Assembly (NCBI RefSeq): GCF_000485595.1
Contig: NW_014577084.1
Location: 385,215 to 419,377 of the forward strand
Direction of reading: 5' to 3'
Origin: Priapulus caudatus
Lineage: Eukaryota > Priapulida > Priapulimorpha > Priapulimorphida > Priapulidae
Length of the DNA: 34,163 nucleotides
Shown here: positions 12,105 to 21,581 of the stretch, piece by piece
Layout of the letters: the number at the start of each line of letters is the position of its first letter
Position numbering within the stretch: the stretch's first letter is position 1
Notes under the pieces: generated by a model
Databases searched by the model: none
Told to the model about the DNA's origin: nothing
What the model saw: the letters and a program-made list of their open reading frames with translations, nothing else
Program-made: the position numbers and the translations under genes

Positions 12105-15100
12105 GTAAAACATCACTGTAAAAACATTTTTAGGTTAATTAATTAGAAATCTCGTAAATGTACCTACGTACATATGTGTGGATTGCTTCACAGCCAGAGT
12201 GCATTAGACGTGATTGGAAACTTTGCATGCGCCCATGAAAGTAACATTTTCTTCACATAATTTGCATAAGTGTTTGTATAGCGTTCATTCATCGTAAAAA
12301 CATGTTAACAAAATCTTATTTTCATGATGCAGGGTGTTGTGCCTAATAAATGAATGATTACACTATGAGCATCAACTGATAGATATTTATGTTGCATGTT
12401 TCGTTATTAAGGTCAACCGTGGATCCATAGAAACTACCTACATGTCAAATATACTCATCGTCATAATTATAACATGTTGGCCTTGCTGAGATTATGTCGT
12501 TCTCATTTTGCGTTTATGGTTGCGTGTTGCAGAAGTATGTGGTGCTATGTCACATTTCTCCGCTGGCTGTTGCAGGTGTTGTACTTTGGCGACAGTCTCC
12601 CGTCAGACATCGTCGCTTCAAGGCAGTTCTCCGACTGGACGACTGTGGCCATCGTTGAGGAGCTCGAGACTGAGGAGCTAGACACAATTGAGGTGATGGT
12701 TCGATGCTGAAAGATGCGAAAACGAGTTGGGATGTCGAAGCTGGGGGTCAAAGGTCAAAGGTCAAGAGGTGTAAAAGAAGGGGGAACATTCCCTCCTTAA
12801 CTTAAGGTATTTCGGATCGATTCATTAGTAATAAGTTAGTCACGCACTGCTGCTTGAAATCCTGCTCCATGCTGACTGTTGCATGTTTCCGCCTCATCAA
12901 TGGCGACTTGTGGGCAGGTGGTACGGTGCCTAATTGGGATCGCTGTGAGCTATCAGTCTGAAATGTCGTGTCAGTGCTGCGCTGCTAGGAATGTCAATGA
13001 CCTTTAGCCGCTGTCAATAAAAAAATACTCTAGCTTGTGTAATGCAGCTAATTGATACTTTACTTGTATATATTGTAGCTACTGACACTCAGAGCCGGTC
13101 GTTTTGTGTATTTTTCGTCTCCGTTCATTGCGGATTGATAAAAACATTTCTAGTGGCATTAAGTAACAAAAGCAGCAGCAGCAGCAACAACAACAACAAC
13201 AACTGCAGCAGCAGCAGCAACAGCAACAACAACAACAACTGCAGCAGTAGCAGCAGCAGCAACAACAACAGATTTCTGTTTGTAATCATTTTGCTTCCAT
13301 GCAATAATTAAACAATATTACAAGTATATATATTGTTGTTTGTTATGCAATTATTGTGTAAAAGATAGCAGTAGTGTAGTAGACAAGTGAATAAACCATA
13401 TTTACTTTGAGACTGTGTATCAGTAACGACGTTACGTAGCTGTGCCGTAGCATTTCTCTGCCATACAGACGTATTATATACTGTCAAGAGTCCATAATAG
13501 ACAATTTTCTATTATGGCCATTGATACTGTAATAGCATAGGCAGCCAACTGTTGCAAAACAGTGCGCTTTTGACATTTGCCTAATAGTTAAACACATTAA
13601 GTAGACGTTGCATCGTTGTCGGGTGTGCGAGCAGTTTTTACAAACTCGATAGGTGGCGAAGCAGGCTCTATAATGCTTGTTTACAACTGCAATTATGACC
13701 ATTATGACTATTTTAAAAGTAGAGGTGGCATGTTTTATTAAAAAACACCCATTTAAGAAGGAAGGGTTGAGGAGAGCTGTGAATCTATAACATAGCAACC
13801 AAGCAGTCTGCTTTTAGGTACGAGGACAGCAGGGCATAGTTGATTTATGTGTCGAGAGGGTTATTCTCACACTAGCCACAACTTTTGGATTGAAGGGTCA
13901 TGGAAACCTTTAACACTTAAAAATGGCTAACAGTTTACGATTTAAAGAGTTCCCCAAAACAATGCAATCATGATATGTAATCAGGATAGTCCGTGGTTTT
14001 TAGCTCACCTTGACATCGTCAAGCTGAGCTATTGCCATGGGTCGGCGTCCGTCGTACGTCCGTCCGTCCGTCCGTCCGTCAACATTTCGCTACGGTCAAC
14101 GATAACTCAGGAACCGTTTGGCCCACATGTTTGAAATTGGGTATAGTTGTTACTGCTATGCTCCCATATTAAACGTCCTATTTTGGAGCACGCCAGTCGA
14201 CGTACTTTCGAGCCACGGCAATTTTTTGGCAAAAATGGGAATTGCCGTATAGTCAGTTCAGGTTCAACGGATTTTGCTCATTTTTGGTATGTGAATGAAT
14301 AAGGGCTAGGGGCCGTTTTGATATTTTAAAATATAATTATGCAAAATTAGCCGTAGCGGTTAGAGCATAGATTACTAGTAGCTATATAGTATATAGAACA
14401 AACAGTCTGTCGGTGTCACACTCGTCGTGGTTGTTGTTACAGACTCTTCATTGACATATTGGACCAGAAGGCAAATTGGTATTTCCTCTCCGCCTTCAAT
14501 AAAATGGTTATATTAGTAAAGTTTCAAAAAATGTCGGACCAGCATACCATATTTATTTTCAAACGCATCCTACAAAGCAGGAATATAGCGCCATCTACGA
14601 GGTCCACAAATTTGTATTCAATTGGCGTTATAGATTCATTATTGCGATTATAAGATGGCAATCGGTTTCTGTAATGTACGTCGGATGGTTAGCCTCATAT
14701 TAAATGACTTTTCTTACTCACTATTTGGTCCTTTTTTGTGGGTGAGCTACAAGTGTCATTGACACTTTCATTCTCTTTTCCGTCGCCTGATTTACTCTGT
14801 TCGTGTTATTACAGGTTATAAATTATAAATCAATTAATTATTAATTATTATTGTGTGCCTACCTCAAATATGTAGTGATATTACCACCTGATATAGTTTC
14901 AATGGTTGTTGCGTGCTATCTTCGTTGTTGTCATGGTTATGCAAGGGATGAAGAGACGATCCTTGAGTGAACTGGAACTAATGACAAGCTGCGTGTTGCT
15001 CTTGCGGCGAGATGAATTAGGAAGGTCCCAGCGTGGACAGTCTAAAAATGCACGGTTGCTACCTGAAATGGAAGTACTAGGAATCTTTAGGTCTTTTCTT

Positions 15101-17564
15101 AAGCAGGGGAGTATCAAGGATGGCGCTGATACCGAAGGGGTAAAACGATGTCACTGTAAAATTTTTAGGGTTAATTATTAGGAAGATGCTCGTAAATGTG
15201 AACCTACTGGTCCAATATGTCGTGTGGAGTTGTTCCACAGCGCAGGAGGGGGTGCATTAGACGTGATGGGGGAAGACTTTGCATTGCGCCAAGGAAGGTG
15301 AGTAACAGTTGTTGCGGTTCACATAAGTTTGCATAAGGGATGTTTGGGTATAGCGTTTCATTCAGTTCGGGTCATAAAAACATGTTAACAAATCTTATTT
15401 TCATGATGCAGGGTGTTGCTGCCTTAATAATAGATGATTAGCACATGGAAGCATCAAACTGATAGATAATTTATGTTGCCATGTTGTCAGAATTATTTAG
15501 GTCAACCTGATCCATAGAAACTAGCTACATAAGTCAAATATACTTCATCGTTCAGTAATGTGATGAAACATGTTGGCCCTTGCTGGAGATTATGTCGTTG
15601 CTCATTTTGCGATTTATGGTTGGTGTTGCGAGAAGGATGGGTTTTTTTTTTTTCTGGTCTGCTATGCTGCACAGTTTCTCGCGTGGGCTGTGAAGTGTGA
15701 GCTTTGGCGACAGAGTTCTTCCTCGTCAGACATCGTCGCTTCAGATGGCAGTTCTCCGACTGGACGGACTGATGAGGCAATCGGTTGCAGGAGTCTCGGG
15801 AGACTGAGGGAGTCTAGGGACACAATGTAAGTGGTGGTGCGATGCTGAGACAGATTGCGAAAGACGAGTTGGAGTGTCCGAAGCTAGGGGGTAAGGTTAC
15901 AAGTGTCAAGAGGTTGTAAAGAAGAGGGAACATTTCCTCTACCTTAAACTTAAGGTATAGGGAGGAAATGCCAGAATTGCGGCGACAAAATCTAAACGGC
16001 TCGACCTAGGCTCGTATAGTCGGTGTTATACGCATCATGGTAGGAAAAGCCATCACTGTGCCGAAATTGGAGGTCACAGGTCAAAGGTCAATGGCACAGG
16101 GCAGATTTTAGACATTTTTCGAGCGAACATGGTCGACGTGAGCGATGAGAAACCTTTTGTGTTTCNNNNNNNNNNNNNNNNNNNNNNNNNGTGGGAGCTT
16201 CGGAGACTGAGGAGGTAGACACAAATTGAGGTGATGGGTTCGCATGCTGAAAGAGCGAAAACGAGTTGGGATGTCGAGCTGGGGGTCAAAGCGTCAAGGT
16301 CAAGAGGTGTAAAAGAAGGGGAACATTTCCTCCTTAACTTAAGGTATAGGGAGGAAATGCAGAATTGCGGCAAAATCTAAACGGCTCGACCTAGGCTCGT
16401 GATAGTCGGTGTATAGCATCATGGTAGGAAAAGCCATCACTGTGCCGAAATTGGAGGTCACAGGTCAAAGGTCAATGGGCACAGGGCAGATTTTAGAATT
16501 TTTCTGAGGACATGGTCTGACGGGAGCGATGAAAACTTTTTGTTTCGCAGGGGTGACCTAGGCATTTTTATACTCTTTTATGAAAGGACCATGAATGTAC
16601 TTTCTGCTGACATGCGAAGAGTAAGTGTTCGGATAACCGTGTTGACCCTCAAGGGGGGGTTATAAACATGGATTTGTTTACTGTTAGAAAAGAATTTGAC
16701 TGCCGGGTTTGCTAGTAGAATCAATACTATTAACAATGCCTGGAATGTATGAGGCTACAATGTCACAGTGAAATTTCAAAAAGCTAAATTTGTTGAAGAA
16801 GGTTTATGCTCCTTAAATCGTATAATTTCTATGGCATTCTGTTACTGTCAGTGTGTTACATGTAACGTATGCCACTGCAGTGGCCAACTGCCAGTGCATG
16901 TCGTGGTACGGTTTACCTGTGTAGTTTTTGCCTGCGATAGATTAGTTACAGGTGGCAGCTCTCTATTTCGCGCTGTAGGCTTGGCGTAAGTAATGAATGA
17001 GTGCTTACTATTCTGATCTTGCAAATAGTTGTTGCTACTCGTACGATGGGAGCTTCCATCTTTAATCTGAAGACACTTAAACGTAGCGCATCTCGTGGCA
17101 ACTTTTCATAACAATCCAACGAACATTCCTTGAGAAGGTTCCTGATACCATCCCTGTGCCTTCCACTGATTTCGGCGTGTATGTGACATTTGGGACTAAC
17201 AGGGTTTTACTAGAATCCCACGCACTCCACCACAGAGTCACCGCAGTTAGACGTTAGATGAGCGCTATCGCTCCGCGGCACTTGTCTTGAGAAATATGAC
17301 AATATAAATGTAAAGATATTTATGTCGGCAGTCTAATGTCGGGGGACGAAGGTTAAACCGGGATGCAGAACCCAGATTTGATAATTGTCAAAAATAATTT
17401 TAAAAGTCAGAGTCTCTTCCGAATTGAGCCTTTTCTTGTTTCTCATAAATTATTTGGCTGATTTTATGTTAAAATCAACAATTTCCATTACCCAGATGTG
17501 ATATTGAAAAATTTGAAAATGAACATGAATGCTGGAAATACTAATTAATTACTATTAATTGGTG

Positions 17565-17605
<41 letters not shown>

Positions 17606-19571
17606 CCGGTATATAATATATAATTTGTGACCCAAAACCCCTAGACAAAAACCTGGGCCCTCTTCCCCACTGTTGCTTCGCTTTTCCCACACTCGTGCCT
17701 GCTGCCTTGGGCACCCAGTTCTAAAAGGTACCTGATGTAATAAAAGGGGGGGGGGTGCACAAAGGTAAGGCTCACCTTATGCACCAGGTGCCCTAGCATC
17801 GACCCTTCTGGAACTATACCATTAACCGTTAATAGAAATAACATGTTGTAACTTTGGCATGGGTACACCACTATTATTAGGCCCAGGCAGATGTGATTTA
17901 AATGTGTATCTTGCCTATCACGAAGGTCAATCGCTGCAGTAACTTGAAGCAGTAATTTCACTGAAATGCACCAATTTGCATTCTCAGCATAAAGTGCATA
18001 GGGGCATGATAGGGAGCTCCCGGGTGAAACACCATCAGCAAACATTACCATAGCATCTTACGACATACTATTATAACATGTCCTCTGAATGCCCTGACTT
18101 TCCTGACAGTACTAAGATGGCTACTGCTTATTACTCACAGTTCATATATTCTGTGAAAACGCGCTCTTACGCTTAATTGGAGAGTTACGCACACCGTATA
18201 TAGCGATCGATGGGCTCTTTGGCCACACGGGTAATAATTATACATAGCACCTTACATAGTTCCTTACATATTTGCACGTGCTGCCATCTGGCCAAGTAAA
18301 TATTACCTATTGTTCCTACTCAATGTAAAGTTAGTAACCCATTTTAACACAATTTATATATAGTGAGCACGCGTTTACTACGTGCTGTCCAATTGGATTG
18401 TTTTATTTTTATGAGCTGTTTTGGTATGCCCGAAGAAAGTCTGCTTGGCAGTATGGCAGCAAATATAGTAGGTGGTAGTGGCTACAATTAGGTTTCTTAC
18501 ACCGCCTTGCTTGGAACCCACCAACTGTGATAATATTTAAAAAATTTATAGGAGCAATTTATTATTTTGTCAATTTACTAAGTATTATAAACAGGTTCAT
18601 ATGACTCCCGTTTGGTACACCTTAATATTAATTAAGAAATTAATCTTAATGTCTTTTAGTGTAGCTCATTCACTGTGTGACAGTTGTAAGTGTTCATCAA
18701 ATTTGTGCGGCTTATTCCCAACCGCTTTTCAATAAGCTCTCAAGTTCACTCCTTTAGCATCTCTATTTATAAAGTACATCTGACAAAAATTGACAGTTCA
18801 AATTAGAAAAGACGTCTTAAGTGAAGCTGTTTACTCACCGTAGTGGATGCATTCAATAATTTTAGTTTTCTTAATCCTTAACTTGAACTAACATGGTAAA
18901 GACCAAGCCTCTTACGGCTAATCTATGAGCTATCAGTGTGCCGCTAAACCTTTGTTACAGCAAAAATTTTAATGATCTTTTAAGTGTGCATTTATGATTG
19001 CTTCTATACTCTGCCTTCATAAAGTAAATGTAACAAGGATTGCACAGCCCCCAGCAGACGCTGAATGTTGCCAGCAACAGCATAACTGCCTGATTCTCCA
19101 TATATCCATTGTCTAATTATACAGTTTTTTTCATGTGACCACAGAGGCACATATCTCAGGAGGACAGGAACCTTCTTTCTTCCAAGCAATGGGGCTCCTT
19201 TTTTTATGACAACTGTCCAATCAGCGGCCAAGTAACAAACACGTTCTGGCATCAGGTTCTACGAGACAATACTCCTCTGGTCATTCCTCATATGGATACA
19301 CTAACAGGTATGTGACAACAGGACCAGCACCCCTTCTAACATGATAAAAAAATTCTGTCTCAGTGTATCAATCAGTTTTCTTATTGATTGATTTCTGATT
19401 TGCACCTTGCAGCGATGTTTCAATGTTATGCTGAAGTGAAAGAAGTATACTCGTGTCACTTAGCATACACCCTCATGCACGCGATGTTTATATTTTTCAG
19501 CACTACCCTTAGACAGAGCGTACAATAGCTGCATATTCTTTCCAAAACCAGCCTTCAAGGATCTCCCCTGA
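11986..19571 (+). CDS. NT5DC1: NT5DC1, C-terminal four exons (5' exons not seen)
   Basis: This is the 5'-nucleotidase domain-containing protein 1 family, HAD-like hydrolases related to cytosolic IMP/GMP 5'-nucleotidases; the substrate of NT5DC1 itself is not well defined. Exons are 11986-12104, 12576-12692, 19145-19307 and 19501-19571, all with GT-AG borders. The phases join without a break (2+117, 117, 162+1, 2+69 with stop). The spliced product carries YFGDSLPSDI, which matches HAD motif IV (GDxxxSD, metal-binding acidic residues), then KQWGSFFYDN and ALPLDRAYN. These follow the order of the human protein's YFGDSMHSD, KKWGSFF and ELPLDYKF. The HAD nucleophile motif (DxDxT) would lie in upstream exons that I cannot find; the first visible exon needs one base from a preceding exon. 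The 6.45-kb third intron (12693-19144) contains a broken copy of exons A and B and a gap. Confidence 0.88.
12576..12692 (+). CDS. NT5DC1: NT5DC1 exon B (HAD motif IV)
   Basis: The acceptor is CGCTGGCTGTTGCAG and the donor is ATTGAG/GTGATG; the exon is 117 bp, phase 0 to phase 0. It encodes VLYFGDSLPSDIVASRQFSD, then WTTVAIVEELETEELDTIE. The GDSLPSD stretch supplies the conserved aspartates of HAD motif IV. The FSDWTTVAIVEEL stretch corresponds to YSNWETVLILEEL in the vertebrate protein. Confidence 0.9.
12745..12764 (+). promoter_or_regulatory. Triple direct repeat of AGGTCA-type half-sites, 1-bp spacing
   Basis: Three hexamers, GGGTCA (12745-12750), AGGTCA (12752-12757) and AGGTCA (12759-12764), are each separated by one A. 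Two neighbouring hexamers form a DR1, the known recognition pattern for HNF4, RXR and COUP-TF nuclear receptors. The site lies in the NT5DC1 intron after exon B. Function is inference only. Confidence 0.3.
12810..13170. other. NT5DC1 intron, stretch unique to copy 1
   Basis: After the AACTTAAGGTAT motif at about 12809 this copy departs from both later copies. It holds a TCAATAAAAAAATACTC stretch near 13013 that includes an AATAAA motif, but no exon joins to it. I see no coding feature. Confidence 0.4.
13171..13270 (+). repeat. (CAG)n/(CAA)n compound trinucleotide repeat
   Basis: Blocks of GCA and ACA trinucleotides alternate, with two similar higher-order blocks each ending ACAACTGCAGCAG. 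The 89-codon open frame through it (13042-13311) reads as serine and asparagine runs and has no support as a gene. It lies within the NT5DC1 intron. Confidence 0.85.
13271..13998. other. Intronic AT-rich stretch
   Basis: No recognisable element or exon is seen. A 104-codon minus-strand frame at 13484-13798 shows no domain or splice context, and I treat it as chance. Confidence 0.35.
14000..14751. mobile_element. TAGCTCACC element, copy 2, with internal blocks inverted
   Basis: The left end TTTTTAGCTCACCTTGACATC and the right end GGGTGAGCTACAAG match copy 1 at 11041-11756 in direct orientation. Two adjacent inner blocks, roughly 14174-14258 and 14259-14612, instead match the reverse complement of their positional counterparts in copy 1 (about 11200-11283 and 11284-11638). 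Single-base insertions and deletions are frequent throughout. Confidence 0.6.
15013..15139 (+). pseudogene. NT5DC1: Broken copy of NT5DC1 exon A
   Basis: The run AGGTCCCAGCGTGGACAGTC and the stretch TTTAGGTCTTTTCTTAAGCA match exon A exactly. The start loses bases (ATGAATTAGG against ATGAATTAAAGG) and the middle gains several. The frame is broken repeatedly and the end reads ACCGAAGGGGTAAAACG. It cannot encode the protein as written. If the breaks are sequencing errors this may be the same exon seen twice. Confidence 0.75.
15700..15829 (+). pseudogene. NT5DC1: Broken copy of NT5DC1 exon B
   Basis: GCTTTGGCGACAGAGTTCTT, CGTCAGACATCGTCGCTTCA and GCAGTTCTCCGACTGGACG are recognisable. Inserted bases disrupt the FGDS motif frame, and further insertions break the glutamate-rich end. 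The acceptor TTGCAG before the exon is also altered (GGGCTGTGAAG). A third fragment of the same exon end lies at 16194-16235. Confidence 0.75.
16071..16090 (+). promoter_or_regulatory. Second triple AGGTCA direct repeat (1-bp spacing)
   Basis: AGGTCA occurs at 16071-16076, 16078-16083 and 16085-16090. The same sequence recurs after the gap at 16455-16474, which probably reflects duplicated assembly rather than two loci. DR1-type spacing would suit RXR, HNF4 or COUP-TF receptors. Binding is unproven. Confidence 0.3.
16166..16190. other. Assembly gap of exactly 25 N
   Basis: There are 25 N characters. Sequence left of the gap (about 15795-16165) is repeated right of it (about 16194-16550), so the true gap is probably zero or negative. 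A fixed 25-N gap is a scaffolding convention rather than a measured distance. Confidence 0.95.
16191..16550 (+). repeat. Third partial copy: end of NT5DC1 exon B plus following intron
   Basis: It starts inside exon B (AGCTTCGGAGACTGAGGAGG) and repeats the downstream intron, including ACGAGTTGGGATGTCGAGC, the AACTTAAGGTATAGGGAGG motif and the AGGTCA triplet. Indels are fewer than left of the gap, so this is probably the better-quality version of the same locus. It then runs into non-duplicated intron. Confidence 0.8.
16551..17566. other. NT5DC1 intron without recognised features
   Basis: An exon-like segment at 16551-16620 has a TTTCGCAG acceptor and a CGAAGA/GTAAGT donor. Its reading frame does not fit between exons B and C, so it is not included. 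I recognise no other element. Confidence 0.4.
17567..17603. repeat. (AT)n microsatellite
   Basis: About 18 uninterrupted AT dinucleotides lie inside the NT5DC1 intron. Confidence 0.95.
17604..19144. other. NT5DC1 intron, distal part
   Basis: AT-rich sequence. It contains a 136-codon minus-strand open frame at 17641-18051 with no recognisable domain; it may be a fragment of an old mobile element. The intron ends with the acceptor TTTTTTCATGTGACCACAG at 19144. Confidence 0.4.
19145..19307 (+). CDS. NT5DC1: NT5DC1 exon C
   Basis: The acceptor is TGTGACCACAG and the donor is CTAACAG/GTATGTG; the exon is 163 bp, entering in phase 0 and leaving one base. It encodes RHISQEDRNLLSSKQWGSFF, then YDNCPISGQVTNTFWHQVL and a segment ending VIPHMDTLT. 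The KQWGSFF motif matches KKWGSFF near the C-terminus of vertebrate NT5DC1, and NTPLVIPHMDTL matches STIAIPSIEAI. Entry in phase 0 fits the phase-0 end of exon B across the large intron. Confidence 0.88.
19501..19571 (+). CDS. NT5DC1: NT5DC1 terminal exon D with stop
   Basis: The acceptor is TTTATATTTTTCAG. The exon begins with two bases that complete the codon left open by exon C. It encodes LPLDRAYNSCIFFPKPAFKD, then LP and TGA (19569-19571). LPLD followed by an aromatic and proline-rich tail matches the vertebrate C-terminus (LPLDYKF ... YYPNPP). The tail is shorter than in human. Confidence 0.85.
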
Positions 19572-19649
19572 TGGCAAGCTGAGACAACGTATGTAGATAG
19601 CAGCCAATTAGAGGCAGACACACGATGGACGTAAAACACGCGACGAATT

Positions 19650-19975
19650 ACTGTAGCCAGGGCCGTACGCAGCAGGGGGGCAGCAGGGGCAGTTGCCCCC
19701 CCCCCTAGAGATTTTCAGAGTATGCTTTTTAATGGGACAAATACTGTACACTTTTAGAAATAAAATAGAAATGTGACAAAAGGTTATCTTAAATCATCAA
19801 AGAAATATTACACTTTAAATAAAGAAATGTGAAATTGCGAAACTTTAGGGCACAGGGGGTATACCTGTGCAAGGGGGTAGGGAGGTATACCTGGCAAGGA
19901 GTATACCTGGCAAGGGGGTAGGGAGTACCTTTGCCCCCCTACAGAAAATTTCCTGCGTACGGCCTTGACTGTAGC
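19650..19975. mobile_element. hAT-superfamily MITE with 8-bp target duplication
   Basis: The element spans 19658-19967 (310 bp). Its ends CAGGGCCGTACGCAG and CTGCGTACGGCCTTG are inverted repeats. It is flanked by identical 8-bp copies of ACTGTAGC (19650-19657 and 19968-19975). An 8-bp duplication with CAGGG-type ends is diagnostic of hAT transposons. It has no open frame, so it is non-autonomous. Inside are C/G homopolymer runs, a short tandem GGTATACCTGGCAAGG repeat and two AATAAA motifs. The intact duplication implies a fairly recent insertion. Confidence 0.9.
19759..19823 (+). terminator. Candidate poly(A) signals for NT5DC1 inside the MITE
   Basis: AATAAA occurs at 19759-19764 and 19818-19823. 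The 86 bases between the NT5DC1 stop and the MITE have no AATAAA, so these are the first canonical signals downstream. Use is inferred and needs transcript evidence. Confidence 0.4.
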
Positions 19976-21106
19976 TCATTCGGTCGTAGTTGCTGCTCAC
20001 ATGGATTTCACACCTGTGCTGTTAATCAACGAGTGAAGTGTTCTATTTCAAAGGTGATGCATCGGAAACTGCATAGGTACTCTGACGTCCAACAACTTTA
20101 TCTGACATAGGTGCGACCAGTGTTATTATTCAAACCTGCTCACCCTTACCCCCGCGGCGCGTAAGCAAGCGCGATTAATATTTTTAGTTGTTTATTATTG
20201 TTGTTGTTACTGGTGTTTCGGTCTAACTGGATGTTGAGTGAGCACCTGTTACAAGTATATTATTACCAGTATCGTACGCAGGTGTTGAATTAAGCTGCTA
20301 GAGTACAGTGCTGTTTGTTTGCTGATTTTGAAAAATCAGAGCCCTTGTAAAAATGTATAAGTAAATGTATAAAGCAATGTTATTTTACATGATTATGAAG
20401 GCTAGAGTGTGTTGCTCGAGCTTTCACTGTTAGTTTATTCTAGGACTGTGTGAACCTTTGTGTTGTGATACATTGTTCAATTATGCTGCATCTATTTAGG
20501 TAACACCTCGAACCTATAGGTATTATTTCATACGAGGTATGCAGTGATTGTTTATTGTAGCTCTCATACATGCTTAAAAACAGGCAAGTTTTAATGGTGA
20601 ATTTTTGTTGCACAAAATCATTAGTGTAATATTATTACCTATTGGTGTTCTTGTGCTTTTTTGTCAAACTCCTGCTTTTGTGCAGTTTTATTTGTCATCA
20701 GTTTATTAAATTATAAGGTGAGCGTTGAATACAATTCTGTCGTCTTTTTAGGTTATAAATGCGGGAAAAAGTTAATTCTATTGGAGGACAATCAAATGAG
20801 ATATTTTATTAATGTAAAGTTATACAGCATTAACCAAATAATTGTATTTTTGCAAATATTAAAATTCTACTAATATTGGCTACCCACCCTACAATCACAC
20901 GTCAACTTTCTCATTGTAGAGAATGTGATTGTTAATAAGTATAACCTTTGTCAATAAGTATAACCTTTTGTCAAGCCATTCCCACAACACGATATGTGCA
21001 TTGCATGAATGTGATTTAGCAATGGACAGTGGAATATGAACCCTATCAATTGTACATAGACATCAATTACAATATCTAATATCAAAATAAATAAATGGAA
21101 TTAAAA
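19976..21106. other. Intergenic AT-rich DNA between convergent genes
   Basis: No exon or mobile element is recognised. A short tandem duplication, (T)GTCAATAAGTATAACCTTT, occurs near 20935-20975. A TTTATT at 20805-20810 would be another minus-strand poly(A) motif. Confidence 0.4.
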
Positions 21107-21112
21107 TTTATT
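21107..21112 (-). terminator. Candidate poly(A) signal of the minus-strand gene
   Basis: TTTATT on the + strand reads AATAAA on the - strand. It lies about 470 bases after the proposed stop at 21582-21584. Signal use is inferred. Confidence 0.25.
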
Positions 21113-21581
21113 CTGATTACCAAGATGAATTAAATAGAACAACTTTACAAGACTTGGAAGTTCATATATAACAAATATCCTGGCTGTTATACTATTATAC
21201 TTTACCAATACTTCTAGGGTGTTACTATAAAAAAATATTTACAAATACTCATGTTTTCTTCCAGGGTAAAGAATTAAGTCATGTCTAACAAGGTATAATT
21301 GATTATTTAATATTTAGTTTGTATACAAATAGCTGGCTTTTGAATGATATGTTTACTTGTTACTAAAACGGCTTGTTCTTAAGGAATCCTAGTAAAAAAA
21401 CACCTGTGATGACCAAAAATGTGAACTGTTTGAATGCACATAATATAATTTAGAGAAAAATATCCGAAATGCAATTACATTTTTATGAAAGTGGCTCTGC
21501 CCAGTGAAACTATAAGCATGTTCTGGTACCCGACCGACACTAACAATTTCTAGTGACCCTGACATTTTAGCAACCTAAAAA

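Larger units (their letters stand above)
13999..15959 (+). repeat. Second, indel-rich copy of 11039-12809
   Basis: From the left end of the TAGCTCACC element to the AACTTAAGGTAT motif, this segment repeats 11039-12809 in the same order, including flanks, exon A, the intron and exon B. Flanks outside both ends differ. Differences are mostly one- or two-base insertions and are as dense in introns as in exons. That suggests raw long-read error or neutral decay of a tandem duplicate. Confidence 0.8.

Noticed and set aside
13042-13311. 89-codon Ser/Asn-rich open frame
   Set aside because: It reads through the CAG/CAA repeat in an intron; no start context, homology or splice support.
16551-16620. 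Exon-like segment with TTTCGCAG acceptor and CGAAGA/GTAAGT donor
   Set aside because: It would need a phase-2 upstream exon, while exon B ends in phase 0 and joins exon C directly in phase 0. The encoded GDLGIFILFYERT has no counterpart in NT5DC1.
16768-16989. 73-codon + strand frame ending GGSSLFRAVGLA with a nearby GTAAGT
   Set aside because: I considered it as the NT5DC1 exon with the WGSFF motif, but it lacks the tryptophan and the phase; exon C at 19145 fits far better.
17641-18051. 136-codon minus-strand open frame inside the NT5DC1 intron
   Set aside because: No recognisable domain, repeat structure or splice partners. It may be chance or a transposon fragment.
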